Shown here: positions 18,100-25,416 of the stretch, piece after piece
How positions within the stretch are numbered: position 1 is the first letter of the stretch
Layout of the letters: the number at the start of each line of letters is the position of its first letter
Source of the DNA: UBA6522 sp965205045
GTDB lineage: Bacteria > Pseudomonadota > Gammaproteobacteria > Steroidobacterales > Rariloculaceae
Length of the DNA: 64,000 nt
Assembly (NCBI GenBank): GCA_965205045.1
Contig: OZ242031.1
Span: 5,580,001-5,644,000 of the forward strand
Direction of reading: 5' to 3'
Notes under the pieces: model-generated
Databases searched by the model: none
What the model saw: only the letters and a program-made list of their open reading frames with translations
Told to the model about the DNA's origin: nothing
Program-made: the position numbers and the translations under genes

Positions 18100-18857
18100 A
18101 TCTCGAAAACAGCGTGATCCTGATCACCGGTGCGGCCCGGGGTCTGGGCGCGGCGATGGCCCGGGGCGTGGCCTCGCGCGGCGCAATACCGGTATTGGTG
18201 GATATCGATGAGGCAAGCCTCGGCAACACGCGCCAGGCCTGCGGGGCCCCGGGCACCGAAGTCGGATGCTACGGAGCCGATGTCAGCAAGGAAACGGAGG
18301 TCGAACGACTGTTCGAGCGGGCAGTGGAGGATTTTGGCCGGCTGGACGCGCTGATCAACAACGCGGGCATACTCCGCGACGGCTTGCTGGTGAAGGCCAA
18401 GGATGGGGAGATCGTGGACAAGCTCAGCCTCGAGCAGTGGCAGGCCGTCATCGACGTCAACCTGACGGGCGTCTTCCTGTGCGGCCGGGAAGCCGCAGCC
18501 CACATGATCCGTCTCAAGAGCAGAGGCTGCATCATCAACCTGTCCAGCGTCTCCAGAGCGGGCAATTTCGGGCAGACCAACTATTCCGCCTCCAAGGCCG
18601 GTGTCGCCGCCATGACCGTGGTCTGGGCAAAGGAACTGGCGCGGCACGGCATTCGAGTCAACGCCATCGCTCCGGGATTCGTGAAAACGGAAATGGTCGC
18701 CAGCATGAGGCCGGAAATAATCGAGAAACTCGCTGCGGGGATTCCTGCCGGACGACTCTGCGACCCCGAAGAAATCGCCCACGCGGCACTCTACCTGCTG
18801 GAAAACGACTACATGAACGGCCGCGTGCTGGAAATCGACGGCGCGGTTCGATTATAG
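18096..18857 (+). CDS. Short-chain dehydrogenase/reductase, FabG-like
   Basis: A classical SDR of 253 residues, NAD(P)-dependent. It shows the cofactor-binding TGAARGLG (residues 10-17), NNAGIL, and the catalytic set with Ser in NLSSVSRAGN and Tyr/Lys in YSASKAG. VDIDEAS after strand 2 places an Asp where NAD-preferring enzymes have one, hinting at NAD. The C-terminal MNGRVLEIDGAVRL matches the FabG-like end. It is translationally coupled to the ABC ATPase gene through an ATGA overlap. The substrate is unknown; a 3-oxoacyl carrier reductase or hydroxyacyl-CoA dehydrogenase role is possible. Confidence 0.86.
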   Translation: MNLENSVILITGAARGLGAAMARGVASRGAIPVLVDIDEASLGNTRQACGAPGTEVGCYGADVSKETEVERLFERAVEDFGRLDALINNAGILRDGLLVKAKDGEIVDKLSLEQWQAVIDVNLTGVFLCGREAAAHMIRLKSRGCIINLSSVSRAGNFGQTNYSASKAGVAAMTVVWAKELARHGIRVNAIAPGFVKTEMVASMRPEIIEKLAAGIPAGRLCDPEEIAHAALYLLENDYMNGRVLEIDGAVRL

Positions 18858-18938
18858 GTCTCCGGCGGTGCGCAAAACTGGCTGCTTCGCATGGATTCGC
18901 CCACCGCCTTCGCTGCTCTCCCGTGTTAATCTTCCGTC

Positions 18939-19115
18939 ATGGACCTGGACACAATCGCAATCATCCTGACCATCGCGGGCACCGGCATCGGGCTTTGGCG
19001 CGTTCTCGACGGCAGCCTGCGCGAAATTCGCCGGGACGTCGGCGATCTGCGCGAACGCATGGCCCGAATCGAAGGCTTGTTCGAAGGCTTCACCGGACGT
19101 CAGACCAGCGGTTGA
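18939..19115 (+). CDS. Small membrane-anchored protein with helical tail, 58 residues
   Basis: An ORF of 58 residues opening MDLDTIAIILTIAGTGIGL. It has one N-terminal hydrophobic segment (about residues 5-22), then an amphipathic charged helix (LREIRRDVGDLRERMARIEGLF) that looks like a short coiled coil. Similar small proteins with a TM helix followed by a RxDVxDLRERMAxxEG tail are widespread in bacteria; I recognise the pattern but not a function. It sits between the SDR and the amt terminator. No strong ribosome-binding site is visible, so expression is uncertain. Confidence 0.62.
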   Translation: MDLDTIAIILTIAGTGIGLWRVLDGSLREIRRDVGDLRERMARIEGLFEGFTGRQTSG

Positions 19116-19149
19116 ACAAGGGCCTTCCTCATTGTGCGCCAGCGCGGAG

Positions 19150-19180
19150 AAAAAAGGCCGCAGCCCCGAAGGACCGCGGC
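19150..19180 (-). terminator. Rho-independent terminator of the porin-glnK-amt operon
   Basis: Read on the minus strand, a ten-pair stem, GCCGCGGTCC paired with GGGCTGCGGC, is closed by a UUCG tetraloop and followed by CTTTTTT. It begins 26 bases after the amt stop codon. The C(UUCG)G loop is an especially stable hairpin cap. Confidence 0.9.
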
Positions 19181-19206
19181 AAATAACGGAGAGATTCAGT
19201 TAACGA

Positions 19207-20454
19207 TTATTCGGGTACTTCCACGAACTCCGGATAGGCTTCGACACCGCATTCGCCGATGTCCACACCTTCGTACTCCTCTTCTTCGGAGACGCGGATA
19301 CCCATAGCCTTGGATAGCACGTACCAGACCGCGAGACTCGTCCCGAAGACCCAGACGAAGATCGTGACGATGCCGAGCAACTGGGCGCCGATCGATGACT
19401 CGGGATTCGTGAAACACACCGCGATCAGACCCCAGATACCGACGACGCCGTGAACGGATATGGCGCCGACGGGATCGTCGATCCTGAGCTTGCGGTCCAG
19501 CATGACGATGGACACCACCACGATTGCACCGCCGATCGCGCCAATGATCGTCGCAGCCAACGGCGAGGGCGTCAAAGGCTCCGCGGTGATGGCCACCAGG
19601 CCGGCTAGGGCGCCGTTGAGGGCCATGGTCAGATCCGCCTTGCCGAACCAGAGACGGGCCGTCATCAGGGCCGCCACCAGGCCGCCCGCGGCCGCCATGT
19701 TGGTGTTGACGATGACCAGCGACACCGCGTTCGCTTCGCCGACGTTTGAAATCATGAGTTCCGAACCGCCATTGAATCCGAACCACCCGAGCCAGAGGAT
19801 CAACGTTCCCAGGGCCGAAAGCGGCAGGTTGGCGCCCGGTATCGCCCGGACTTCGCCCAGCGGACCGTACTTGCCTTTTCGTGCGCCCAACAGGAGGACA
19901 CCGGCCAGCGCCGCAGCGCCGCCGCACATGTGAACCACGCCCGATCCGGCAAAATCAAGGAATCCGGCCGCGTGCAGCCAGCCTTCGCCCCATTTCCAGT
20001 AACCCTGGATGGGATAGATGAATCCCGTGAGGATCACGGCGAAGGCGAAGAACGAGAACAGTTTCATGCGTTCCGCCACGGCGCCCGAGACGATGGACAT
20101 GGCCGTCGCCACGAAGACCACCTGGAAGAAGAAGTCGGACAGGCTCGAATAGTACGGCGCGTCGTCGCCGCCCGCGATCACGTCCGCCGCTGCGTTGTCC
20201 GCGGCGGTCAGCAGGCTGATGCCGGGAATCACGCCATTGCCGTCGCCGTACATGATCCCGTAGCCGCACAGCATGTACATGATGCAGGCGATCGAATACA
20301 GGCCGACATTCTTGGTGAGAATCTCGGCCGTGTTCTTCGCCCGAACCAACCCCGCCTCGAGCATGGTGAAGCCCGCGGCCATCCACATGACCAGCGCGCC
20401 CATGACGAGGAAATAAAATGTATCCAGCGCGTAGCTGAGTTCCGCAATTTCCAT
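19207..20454 (-). CDS. amt: Ammonium transporter
   Basis: Amt/Rh-family trimeric ammonium channel of the inner membrane, 415 residues with about eleven TM helices. Family segments are AGFTMLEAGLVRAKN, DFAGSGVVHMCGGAAAL (with the first pore His region), WLGWFGFNGGS and GVVGIWGLIAV with the second pore His just upstream in SVHG. There is no clear Sec signal beyond the hydrophobic N-terminus. The ATG at 20454 follows a strong ribosome-binding site (GGAGGAGAA). It lies 18 bases downstream of glnK, which encodes its regulator. An acidic C-terminal tail (EEEEYEGVD) is the expected cytoplasmic GlnK-contact side. Confidence 0.95.
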   Translation of the reverse strand: MEIAELSYALDTFYFLVMGALVMWMAAGFTMLEAGLVRAKNTAEILTKNVGLYSIACIMYMLCGYGIMYGDGNGVIPGISLLTAADNAAADVIAGGDDAPYYSSLSDFFFQVVFVATAMSIVSGAVAERMKLFSFFAFAVILTGFIYPIQGYWKWGEGWLHAAGFLDFAGSGVVHMCGGAAALAGVLLLGARKGKYGPLGEVRAIPGANLPLSALGTLILWLGWFGFNGGSELMISNVGEANAVSLVIVNTNMAAAGGLVAALMTARLWFGKADLTMALNGALAGLVAITAEPLTPSPLAATIIGAIGGAIVVVSIVMLDRKLRIDDPVGAISVHGVVGIWGLIAVCFTNPESSIGAQLLGIVTIFVWVFGTSLAVWYVLSKAMGIRVSEEEEYEGVDIGECGVEAYPEFVEVPE

Positions 20455-20472
20455 GTTGAATTCTCCTCCTGC

Positions 20473-20811
20473 CTACAGCGCCTGGTCGCCGGTCTCGCCG
20501 GTGCGAATCCGTGCGGCCTGTATCAACTCGGAGACGAAAACCTTGCCGTCGCCGATGGAACCGGTGCTCGCGGAAGCGACGATCGCCTCCACCGCGGCAT
20601 CCAGCAGTTCGTCGGCCACCGCCGCTTCGATCTTCGTCTTGGGCACGAAGTCAACCGAGTACTCCGCGCCCCGGTAGAGCTCCGTGTGCCCTTTCTGCCG
20701 GCCGAAGCCCTTGACCTCGGTCACAGTCATCCCCCGCACGCCCGCTTCGGCGAGCGCCTGGCGGACATCCTCGAGCTTGAAGGGCTTGATCACTGACGTG
20801 ATGAGTTTCAT
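20473..20811 (-). CDS. glnK: P-II nitrogen regulatory protein
   Basis: A 112-residue P-II protein that senses 2-oxoglutarate, ATP/ADP and uridylylation, and blocks the Amt pore when nitrogen is ample. The uridylylation Tyr is exactly at residue 51 (GAEY), in the T-loop GFGRQKGHTELYRGAEYSV. The B- and C-loop regions (TGSIGDGKVFV) are intact. Genetic linkage to amt is the classic arrangement, so glnK rather than glnB. The small gap to amt and the shared sigma-54 promoter indicate co-transcription with the porin gene upstream. Confidence 0.95.
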   Translation of the reverse strand: MKLITSVIKPFKLEDVRQALAEAGVRGMTVTEVKGFGRQKGHTELYRGAEYSVDFVPKTKIEAAVADELLDAAVEAIVASASTGSIGDGKVFVSELIQAARIRTGETGDQAL

Positions 20812-20853
20812 AGCGTCACCTTCCTTTGTCCCTGATGTACTGAAAAACCTGTC

Positions 20854-21474
20854 TCATTCGCCGAACGAGATGCCCTTGGTCACGCCGAAGACCAGGGCGA
20901 TGTCGCCGCCGTCCTGACTCGGGCTCAGATCGCTGCTGGCGACCAACGCCATGGACAGGTCGACGCCGTTGAAATCGAAGCCGTAGCCGAGTTCCCCGTA
21001 GCTGCCCTTGAAGTCCTGGCCGAAACTGCCGAACGTGATGTAGGCGCCGCCTTCGAACCCGTAGCTGACCGAAGCGAAGGAGTACTTCTGATCGCCGTAC
21101 TCCCCGTTGACGGCCAGATCCACCGACAGGCCGCCGTAGCTCACGCCGAGATTGATTTCCTCGTAGGTGTCGTCCCAGTCGTCGGTGTAGTAGTAACCCG
21201 TAAAGCCGACGCCCCAACCGAGATCGCCCGCGGAGCCGCCAATGCCGAAATACAGGTCCGTCTCGATCCCCTGGCCGACGTCCGCGCCCCAGGTGCCGAT
21301 GTAGAACCCGCTGTCGTGCTCGAAGTCGAGCCCCGCGGAGGCCGATGAACTCGACTGGAAAATGCCCCGGTAGATGTAGTCGCTGACCATGCCGAAATTG
21401 GCCGAGACCTGGGCCATGGACACGGCCGGCGCCGCCGTGAACGCGAGTAGTGTCAATGATCGTGCAATCGTCAT
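20854..21474 (-). CDS. TorF-family putative outer-membrane porin
   Basis: A secreted beta-barrel-like protein of about 206 residues from the ATG at 21474, with a signal peptide (MTIARSLTLLAFTAAPAVSMAQ, cleavage after Ala). The mature part is rich in Gly, Tyr and Asp with alternating hydrophobic strands (VSANFGMVSDYIYRG, then FYIGTWGADVG), which is the Gcw_chp/TorF pattern. The 3' neighbours glnK and amt, plus the nitrogen-type promoter, suggest a channel that lets ammonium or other nitrogen compounds through the outer membrane. The ATG at 21474 has the ribosome-binding site AGGAGG; the frame is open to 21561 but that extension would cover the promoter. Confidence 0.85.
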   Translation of the reverse strand: MTIARSLTLLAFTAAPAVSMAQVSANFGMVSDYIYRGIFQSSSSASAGLDFEHDSGFYIGTWGADVGQGIETDLYFGIGGSAGDLGWGVGFTGYYYTDDWDDTYEEINLGVSYGGLSVDLAVNGEYGDQKYSFASVSYGFEGGAYITFGSFGQDFKGSYGELGYGFDFNGVDLSMALVASSDLSPSQDGGDIALVFGVTKGISFGE

Positions 21475-21520
21475 TGCAATGTCCTCCTGAGTGTTGTCTT
21501 GCAAAATGACGCGCAAGCTA

Positions 21521-21537
21521 TGCACTATCCGTGCCAA
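21521..21537 (-). promoter_or_regulatory. Sigma-54 (RpoN) promoter for the porin-glnK-amt operon
   Basis: On the minus strand the sequence TTGGCACGGATAGTGCA matches the -24/-12 consensus (TTGGCACG-N4-TTGCA) at all but one position, with the GG and GC dinucleotides exactly 12 bases apart. Transcription would begin near 21510, giving a leader of about 36 bases before the porin ATG. Nitrogen-responsive NtrC control is the natural expectation for glnK-amt. Confidence 0.8.
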
Positions 21538-21601
21538 GAATGGTTTTTTCTTGAATTTCAACAGGTTGACAATTCATCCAACCCCAAGCCGCATGGAATG
21601 C

Positions 21602-21629
21602 GCACCACGGTGGGACGGGTCGGGCACCA
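21602..21629. promoter_or_regulatory. Two NtrC-like half-sites upstream of the sigma-54 promoter
   Basis: GCACCA occurs at 21602-21607 and again at 21624-21629, 22 bases (two helical turns) apart, and 65-110 bases upstream of the -24 box. GCACCA is one arm of the NtrC enhancer consensus (GCACCA-N5-TGGTGC); the second arms are poorly conserved. This is plausible as an enhancer region but unproven. Confidence 0.35.
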
Positions 21630-21709
21630 GAACGGCGCGCTGACTTCCTGTAGCCCGCCGCACGGGCTATGATTTGAGCCGTTTGCCACTTCACTGAAGG
21701 AAACCCGCC

Positions 21710-22267
21710 ATGGTGACGACCGCCTCCCTGATTCTTCCCGTCCTCCTGTCCGCCGCCTTGGTGTGGATCGCCTCGGCGCTCATCTGGACCGTGTTGCCCT
21801 GGCACAAGAAGGATTACGCGCCCTTGCCGGACGAGGCGGGCACGGTGGCCAACCTGGCCGCTCAGGACCTGGCGCCGGGGCAGTACATGGTCCCCCACGC
21901 CGGTTCGCCGGAGGCGATGAAGGAGGAGCGGGTGCGCAAGGCGTTCGAGACAGGCGCCGCCGGATTCATCACGATACTGCCCCGGGGCATTCCCAACATG
22001 GGCCCGAACATGGCCTTGAGCGCCGTCCTGAATGTGGCTGTCGCCGTGCTGGTCGCCTACGTGGCTCGCCTGACGCTGGCTCCGGACGCCGAGTACATGA
22101 TGGTATTTTGCGTGGCCACGACGATGACCTGGATGGCCTACGGCGTCGGCGCGGTTCAGGACGCGATCTGGTTCGGCCGCCCATGGCGCAGCGTCCTCAA
22201 GGGCTTCGGCGATGCGCTGATCTACGGCTTTCTGACCGGCGGCGTGTTCGGCTGGCTGTGGTCCTAG
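21710..22267 (+). CDS. Conserved-looking integral membrane protein of unknown function
   Basis: A 185-residue protein that I do not recognise. It has an N-terminal hydrophobic helix (SLILPVLLSAALVWIASALI), then a soluble stretch with WHKKDYAPLPDEAG and GQYMVPHAGSPEAM, and three further TM helices towards the C-terminus (NVAVAVLVAYVARL, YMMVFCVATTMTWMAYGVGA and ALIYGFLTGGVFGWLW). The ATG at 21710 follows GAAGGAAAC. It is probably in the inner membrane. The next gene overlaps its 3' end if its GTG start is right. Confidence 0.7.
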   Translation: MVTTASLILPVLLSAALVWIASALIWTVLPWHKKDYAPLPDEAGTVANLAAQDLAPGQYMVPHAGSPEAMKEERVRKAFETGAAGFITILPRGIPNMGPNMALSAVLNVAVAVLVAYVARLTLAPDAEYMMVFCVATTMTWMAYGVGAVQDAIWFGRPWRSVLKGFGDALIYGFLTGGVFGWLWS

Positions 22268-23454
22268 ATGGCGCAAGCAGGATTTTCGTCGTCCTCGTTC
22301 TCGTGGCCTCATGTACGGCTGAGGAACCGGGAAGCGTAGCCGACTCGTTTGGGGATCAATTCCCGCGGCCAAGCTACATCGACGAGCTATTCCGTCAGAT
22401 TGGCAACAACGTGCCCTCGGACTTGAATCCCCGTGACGGTTGGATTCTTATGCAGGCCCTGCCAGCCGTAGGAAGAGAGGACCGTCACGCAGAATCAGAA
22501 GTTTGGGCACCTGTCGCAGAGCAATGTGCCCCCGCAGATGAGCATGATGGTGACGTCATGAGCGAGATCGCCGACCTGGCGGCAGATACGCGTATCGTGA
22601 TCATCAATGAAGCGCATGATCGACCGCAGCACAGGGAATTCACAAAGACGCTGGCGACAAGGCTTGCGCCGTTGGGATACACGCACTTCGCTGCTGAAGC
22701 GTTTGAACCGGACACTCTGGTAAACGACGAGTTTCCCTACGCGCGCACGAACTTCGGAAACTACGTTAACGAGCCGGTTTTCGGCAGCTTGGTTCGCACT
22801 GCCAAGGAACTGGGTCTCGAACTGGTTGCCTATGACGCAAATGTCGGCGACTCCGAATGGGACCTTGACCTCGTTGAGGCAATCAATCGGCGCGAAGAAC
22901 GGCAGGCAACGCGCCTGGCCGAGGTCGTGGGCGAGCTACCCGAGTCTGACCGGATACTCATTCACGCCGGCTACACGCATGCGGCAGAAGTACCGATCAT
23001 GGGACCCGACAGGAATCCCTTGGAGTGGATGGCCGCACGGCTGAAGCGTCTCACTGGAATCGATCCGCTCACCATCGACCAGACGGATTGTCTATCTGAT
23101 TCCGATCGCATCCAGTTGGCGGGCCCAGGTTTACGGCATGCGAATGGACAGTACGATCTGATGGTCGCCCACCCGGCCCTGACATTCTCCGACGGCAGAC
23201 CGGAATGGCGCGCCAAGGGCGCGATCACCAATGTCGCGATTCCCCTCCATCTCATCAGCCAAACTGCCCGCACTATCGTCGAGGCCAGGTATGTCGACGA
23301 ACCAATGGACGCGGTTCCCGTTGACCGGGTCATGCTGTGGCCCGGCGAATCCATACCGCTCTTGCTACCGGCCGGATCCTACGTGATCGTGGGGTTTCAC
23401 GAAGGCTCTGCTGAGCAACTGGCGACCAGAATCGACATCGATCCAGACTTGTAG
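22258..23454 (+). CDS. Predicted lipoprotein, ChaN/EreA-like (Tiki clan)
   Basis: About 398 residues if started at the GTG at 22258. The N-terminus RIFVVLVLVASC reads as a lipoprotein signal with a VASC lipobox. After a linker, IVIINEAHDRPQHREF carries the E-x-H ... H pattern of the ChaN/TraB/EreA fold group, and DRILIHAGYTHAAE is a plausible second metal or catalytic His segment. The C-terminal 120 residues (after PLTIDQTDC) form a separate beta-rich region. The start is uncertain because no ribosome-binding site is evident and the frame is open far upstream. Haem binding, hydrolase or esterase roles are all possible. It converges with, and overlaps, the M23 gene by 90 bases. Confidence 0.6.
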   Translation: MVLDGASRIFVVLVLVASCTAEEPGSVADSFGDQFPRPSYIDELFRQIGNNVPSDLNPRDGWILMQALPAVGREDRHAESEVWAPVAEQCAPADEHDGDVMSEIADLAADTRIVIINEAHDRPQHREFTKTLATRLAPLGYTHFAAEAFEPDTLVNDEFPYARTNFGNYVNEPVFGSLVRTAKELGLELVAYDANVGDSEWDLDLVEAINRREERQATRLAEVVGELPESDRILIHAGYTHAAEVPIMGPDRNPLEWMAARLKRLTGIDPLTIDQTDCLSDSDRIQLAGPGLRHANGQYDLMVAHPALTFSDGRPEWRAKGAITNVAIPLHLISQTARTIVEARYVDEPMDAVPVDRVMLWPGESIPLLLPAGSYVIVGFHEGSAEQLATRIDIDPDL

Positions 23455-24497
23455 AGTAGCGTCGCTCACCCCCCCTCTGATTCGGTCATTACGTACTGGA
23501 ATGCGTTCATCGGCGTCGAACGCAAATGGGACCGATTGATTGTTGGGGTCCCACAGGTCAGCATGGGTTTGAACCTGCAGATGAAGGTGCGGCATTGTAG
23601 TGTTGCCGGAGTTTCCCACCCTGGCCAACGGTTCGCCGGTTTGGACCACGTCACCGGTTTCGACACGCAACGACCCGTGCCGAAGGTGTGCAAGCACAAC
23701 GAACAACCCGTTGTCGAGTTCGATAACGATTACGTTGCCTGCCGCATCGGCCACAGAGCTTACGCTACCTGTTCCGCCGGCATCCTCCATGTCGTCTCGC
23801 GTGAACACGACTTGGCCATCAACCGGGGACAGGAGCGGCTGCTCCCAACCGTATGTGACGGCGTTACCCTCCGCTTCTCCGGAGGAGTCGAACACGTACC
23901 CATTTTCCAGTCGTACGAGATCGATGGCGAACCGTTGATTGTATGCGGCAAGGTGGTGATTCTGCAGAGGGCTCGGTCCCCCTTGCAAGACCAACCACTC
24001 TCCTCGAAATGGCGCCGCAATCTGCACCGCCGCGGACCCACGAACGACCATGCGGCCAAGATCAACCAGCATGACTGCTCCGGCGACGACCATCGCAATA
24101 GTGACAACGGTGTTGGACTGGCGTGGAGTGACAAAAGATGCAGCGATTCGGACGGCACCGATGCCAGCCAGTACGACGATGAATGGCACAAACTCCGCCG
24201 AGCGGGGAAAACCCACAGGCTGGCCGCAGTAGCTACTCCCCAAAAGCCGGCACGGCCGATCGCATTAAGGAACTCATGGCGGCCCCAGTTCAAGCGAACC
24301 GCGCGTTGCGGTTCAGATCGCAGCCGCCCCTTCCACGCAAAACCTCCGCAGCCCAGCACTGCCCACAACAACCCGAAGATCAGAAATAGTGCCAACGCCT
24401 GGTGACTGTACAACCCTACAATTCGAAGGGCATGCAGCGACACAAGCGCTACAATGGCGAGGACCGCAGTAATCCAATTGCAAGCACGGGCGAACAC
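23365..24497 (-). pseudogene. M23-family peptidase gene with an apparent frameshift
   Basis: Two frames join to one gene. The 5' frame (24497 to about 24240) encodes two TM helices (WITAVLAIVALVSL, ALFLIFGLLWAVLG) and reads up to IGRAGFWG. The 3' frame (from about 24243 to 23365) continues with SSYCGQPVGF, another TM region and a peptidase domain with RFAIDLV, a SPVDGQVVF strand and MPHLHLQVQ, the metal-binding HxH. The junction lies in a T4G4 run (minus strand, 24238-24245); one extra T would restore a 377-residue chain. This could be a real mutation or a sequencing or assembly error. If genuine, a TTG start at 24243 could still give a truncated enzyme. Confidence 0.65.
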
Positions 24498-24547
24498 AAA
24501 GTTGATCGGTCAGAAGCAGGTGGCTAACGATCAGTATAGGTCGATTC

Positions 24548-25195
24548 TCAAGTATGCTCCCCTTGCTGGTTGTCGCCGCGTACGGTTCTGACGTACTCAG
24601 CCAACGGCATCATTCCGAGTTCAGCTCGCCGCGAGTCCACGTTCGCTTCGTCCTCGATCGGGTAGAGTTCCAACTCCCCGGTCGTTTCGCTTTGGCGCAG
24701 TTGAGAACCGTAAACTTGTGGCTTGCCTTCACGAACGAGAATCCGATCCTGCAACAGGGCAAGCGTCCACCCATCAAGTTCCCCCGCCTCAACGGCTGCC
24801 CGAACAAGGTGAATGTATTGGAGCTGAGTCTCATGATCGGCATGCTGGAGAATCAGGAATGCGCCAATCGATCCTTCTCGGCCAACCATACTTCCACTAG
24901 GCCAGCCATGCTGAGCGATGATTTCCCTAAGTCGCGTGAGGTTAGTTTCGTCGACTCGAAGCTGATCCTCCACAAGCGCCTGAACTTCAGGTGAGTCAGA
25001 ACCATGCTGCTCAGCGGCAGTTTGAATGTTCACTCGACCGAACTGATCGGAGTCTCGCAGGGCCAGTAGTTCGTCTCGCAGGGCCAGTAGTTCGTCTCGC
25101 AGGGCGGTATCTGTCTGGGCCAGCAGGGACGAAGCCATAGTGCCGAGCACGACTGCAAGCGCCGGTCCGAAGATTCGATGGGCGCTCATTGCCAT
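24548..25195 (-). CDS. Secreted DUF6624-family protein
   Basis: About 215 residues from the ATG at 25195, with a signal peptide (HRIFGPALAVVLGTMASSLLAQ). The body contains NLTRLREIIAQHGWPSGSMVG, LILQHADHETQLQYI and LLQDRILVREGKPQVYGSQ, the conserved DUF6624 pattern. The function of the family is unknown. A short LRDELLA heptad is duplicated immediately after the signal peptide (see the repeat at 25052-25105). The frame is open to 25258, but the ATG at 25195 gives the better signal peptide. Monocistronic as far as can be seen. Confidence 0.78.
   Translation of the reverse strand: MAMSAHRIFGPALAVVLGTMASSLLAQTDTALRDELLALRDELLALRDSDQFGRVNIQTAAEQHGSDSPEVQALVEDQLRVDETNLTRLREIIAQHGWPSGSMVGREGSIGAFLILQHADHETQLQYIHLVRAAVEAGELDGWTLALLQDRILVREGKPQVYGSQLRQSETTGELELYPIEDEANVDSRRAELGMMPLAEYVRTVRGDNQQGEHT
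25052..25105. repeat. 21-base tandem duplication inside the DUF6624 gene
   Basis: Two exact 21-base copies (25052-25072 and 25073-25093) and a partial third copy of 12 bases encode LRDELLA LRDELLA LRD. The period keeps the reading frame, so copy-number change would only lengthen the linker after the signal peptide. Confidence 0.9.
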
Positions 25196-25244
25196 GGGCA
25201 GTCCCGTAAATCCAATAACGCTTTCGTATAGCATCCGCCTGTTT

Positions 25245-25373
25245 CTCACAGTCGTCAAACAGACTGTTATCGAGTTCGAGACCGATCACGTTTCCGGTGA
25301 CACCCGCGTGGCCGGAAAAGCAAGCCATTTCCGGCACATTCAACTTGTTGCGGTCATCGACAACACCGGCGGA
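25245..25373 (-). pseudogene. Possible remnant of a second M23 peptidase gene
   Basis: The minus-strand segment translates to GVVDDRNKLNVPEM, then GVTGNVIGLELDNSLF, which resembles the M23 strand pattern (..V.DD..N.P......GN.V.ELDNGLF) present in the neighbouring peptidase as AAGNVIVIELDNGLF. About 30 of the first 39 bases of the GNV..LELDN stretch match between the two. No start, metal ligands or flanking domain survive. It may be a decayed duplicate. Confidence 0.35.
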
Positions 25374-25416
25374 ACTCTCTGCTCGTGTATGCGTGCGCGA
25401 CGCCCGTCCCGCCGGA

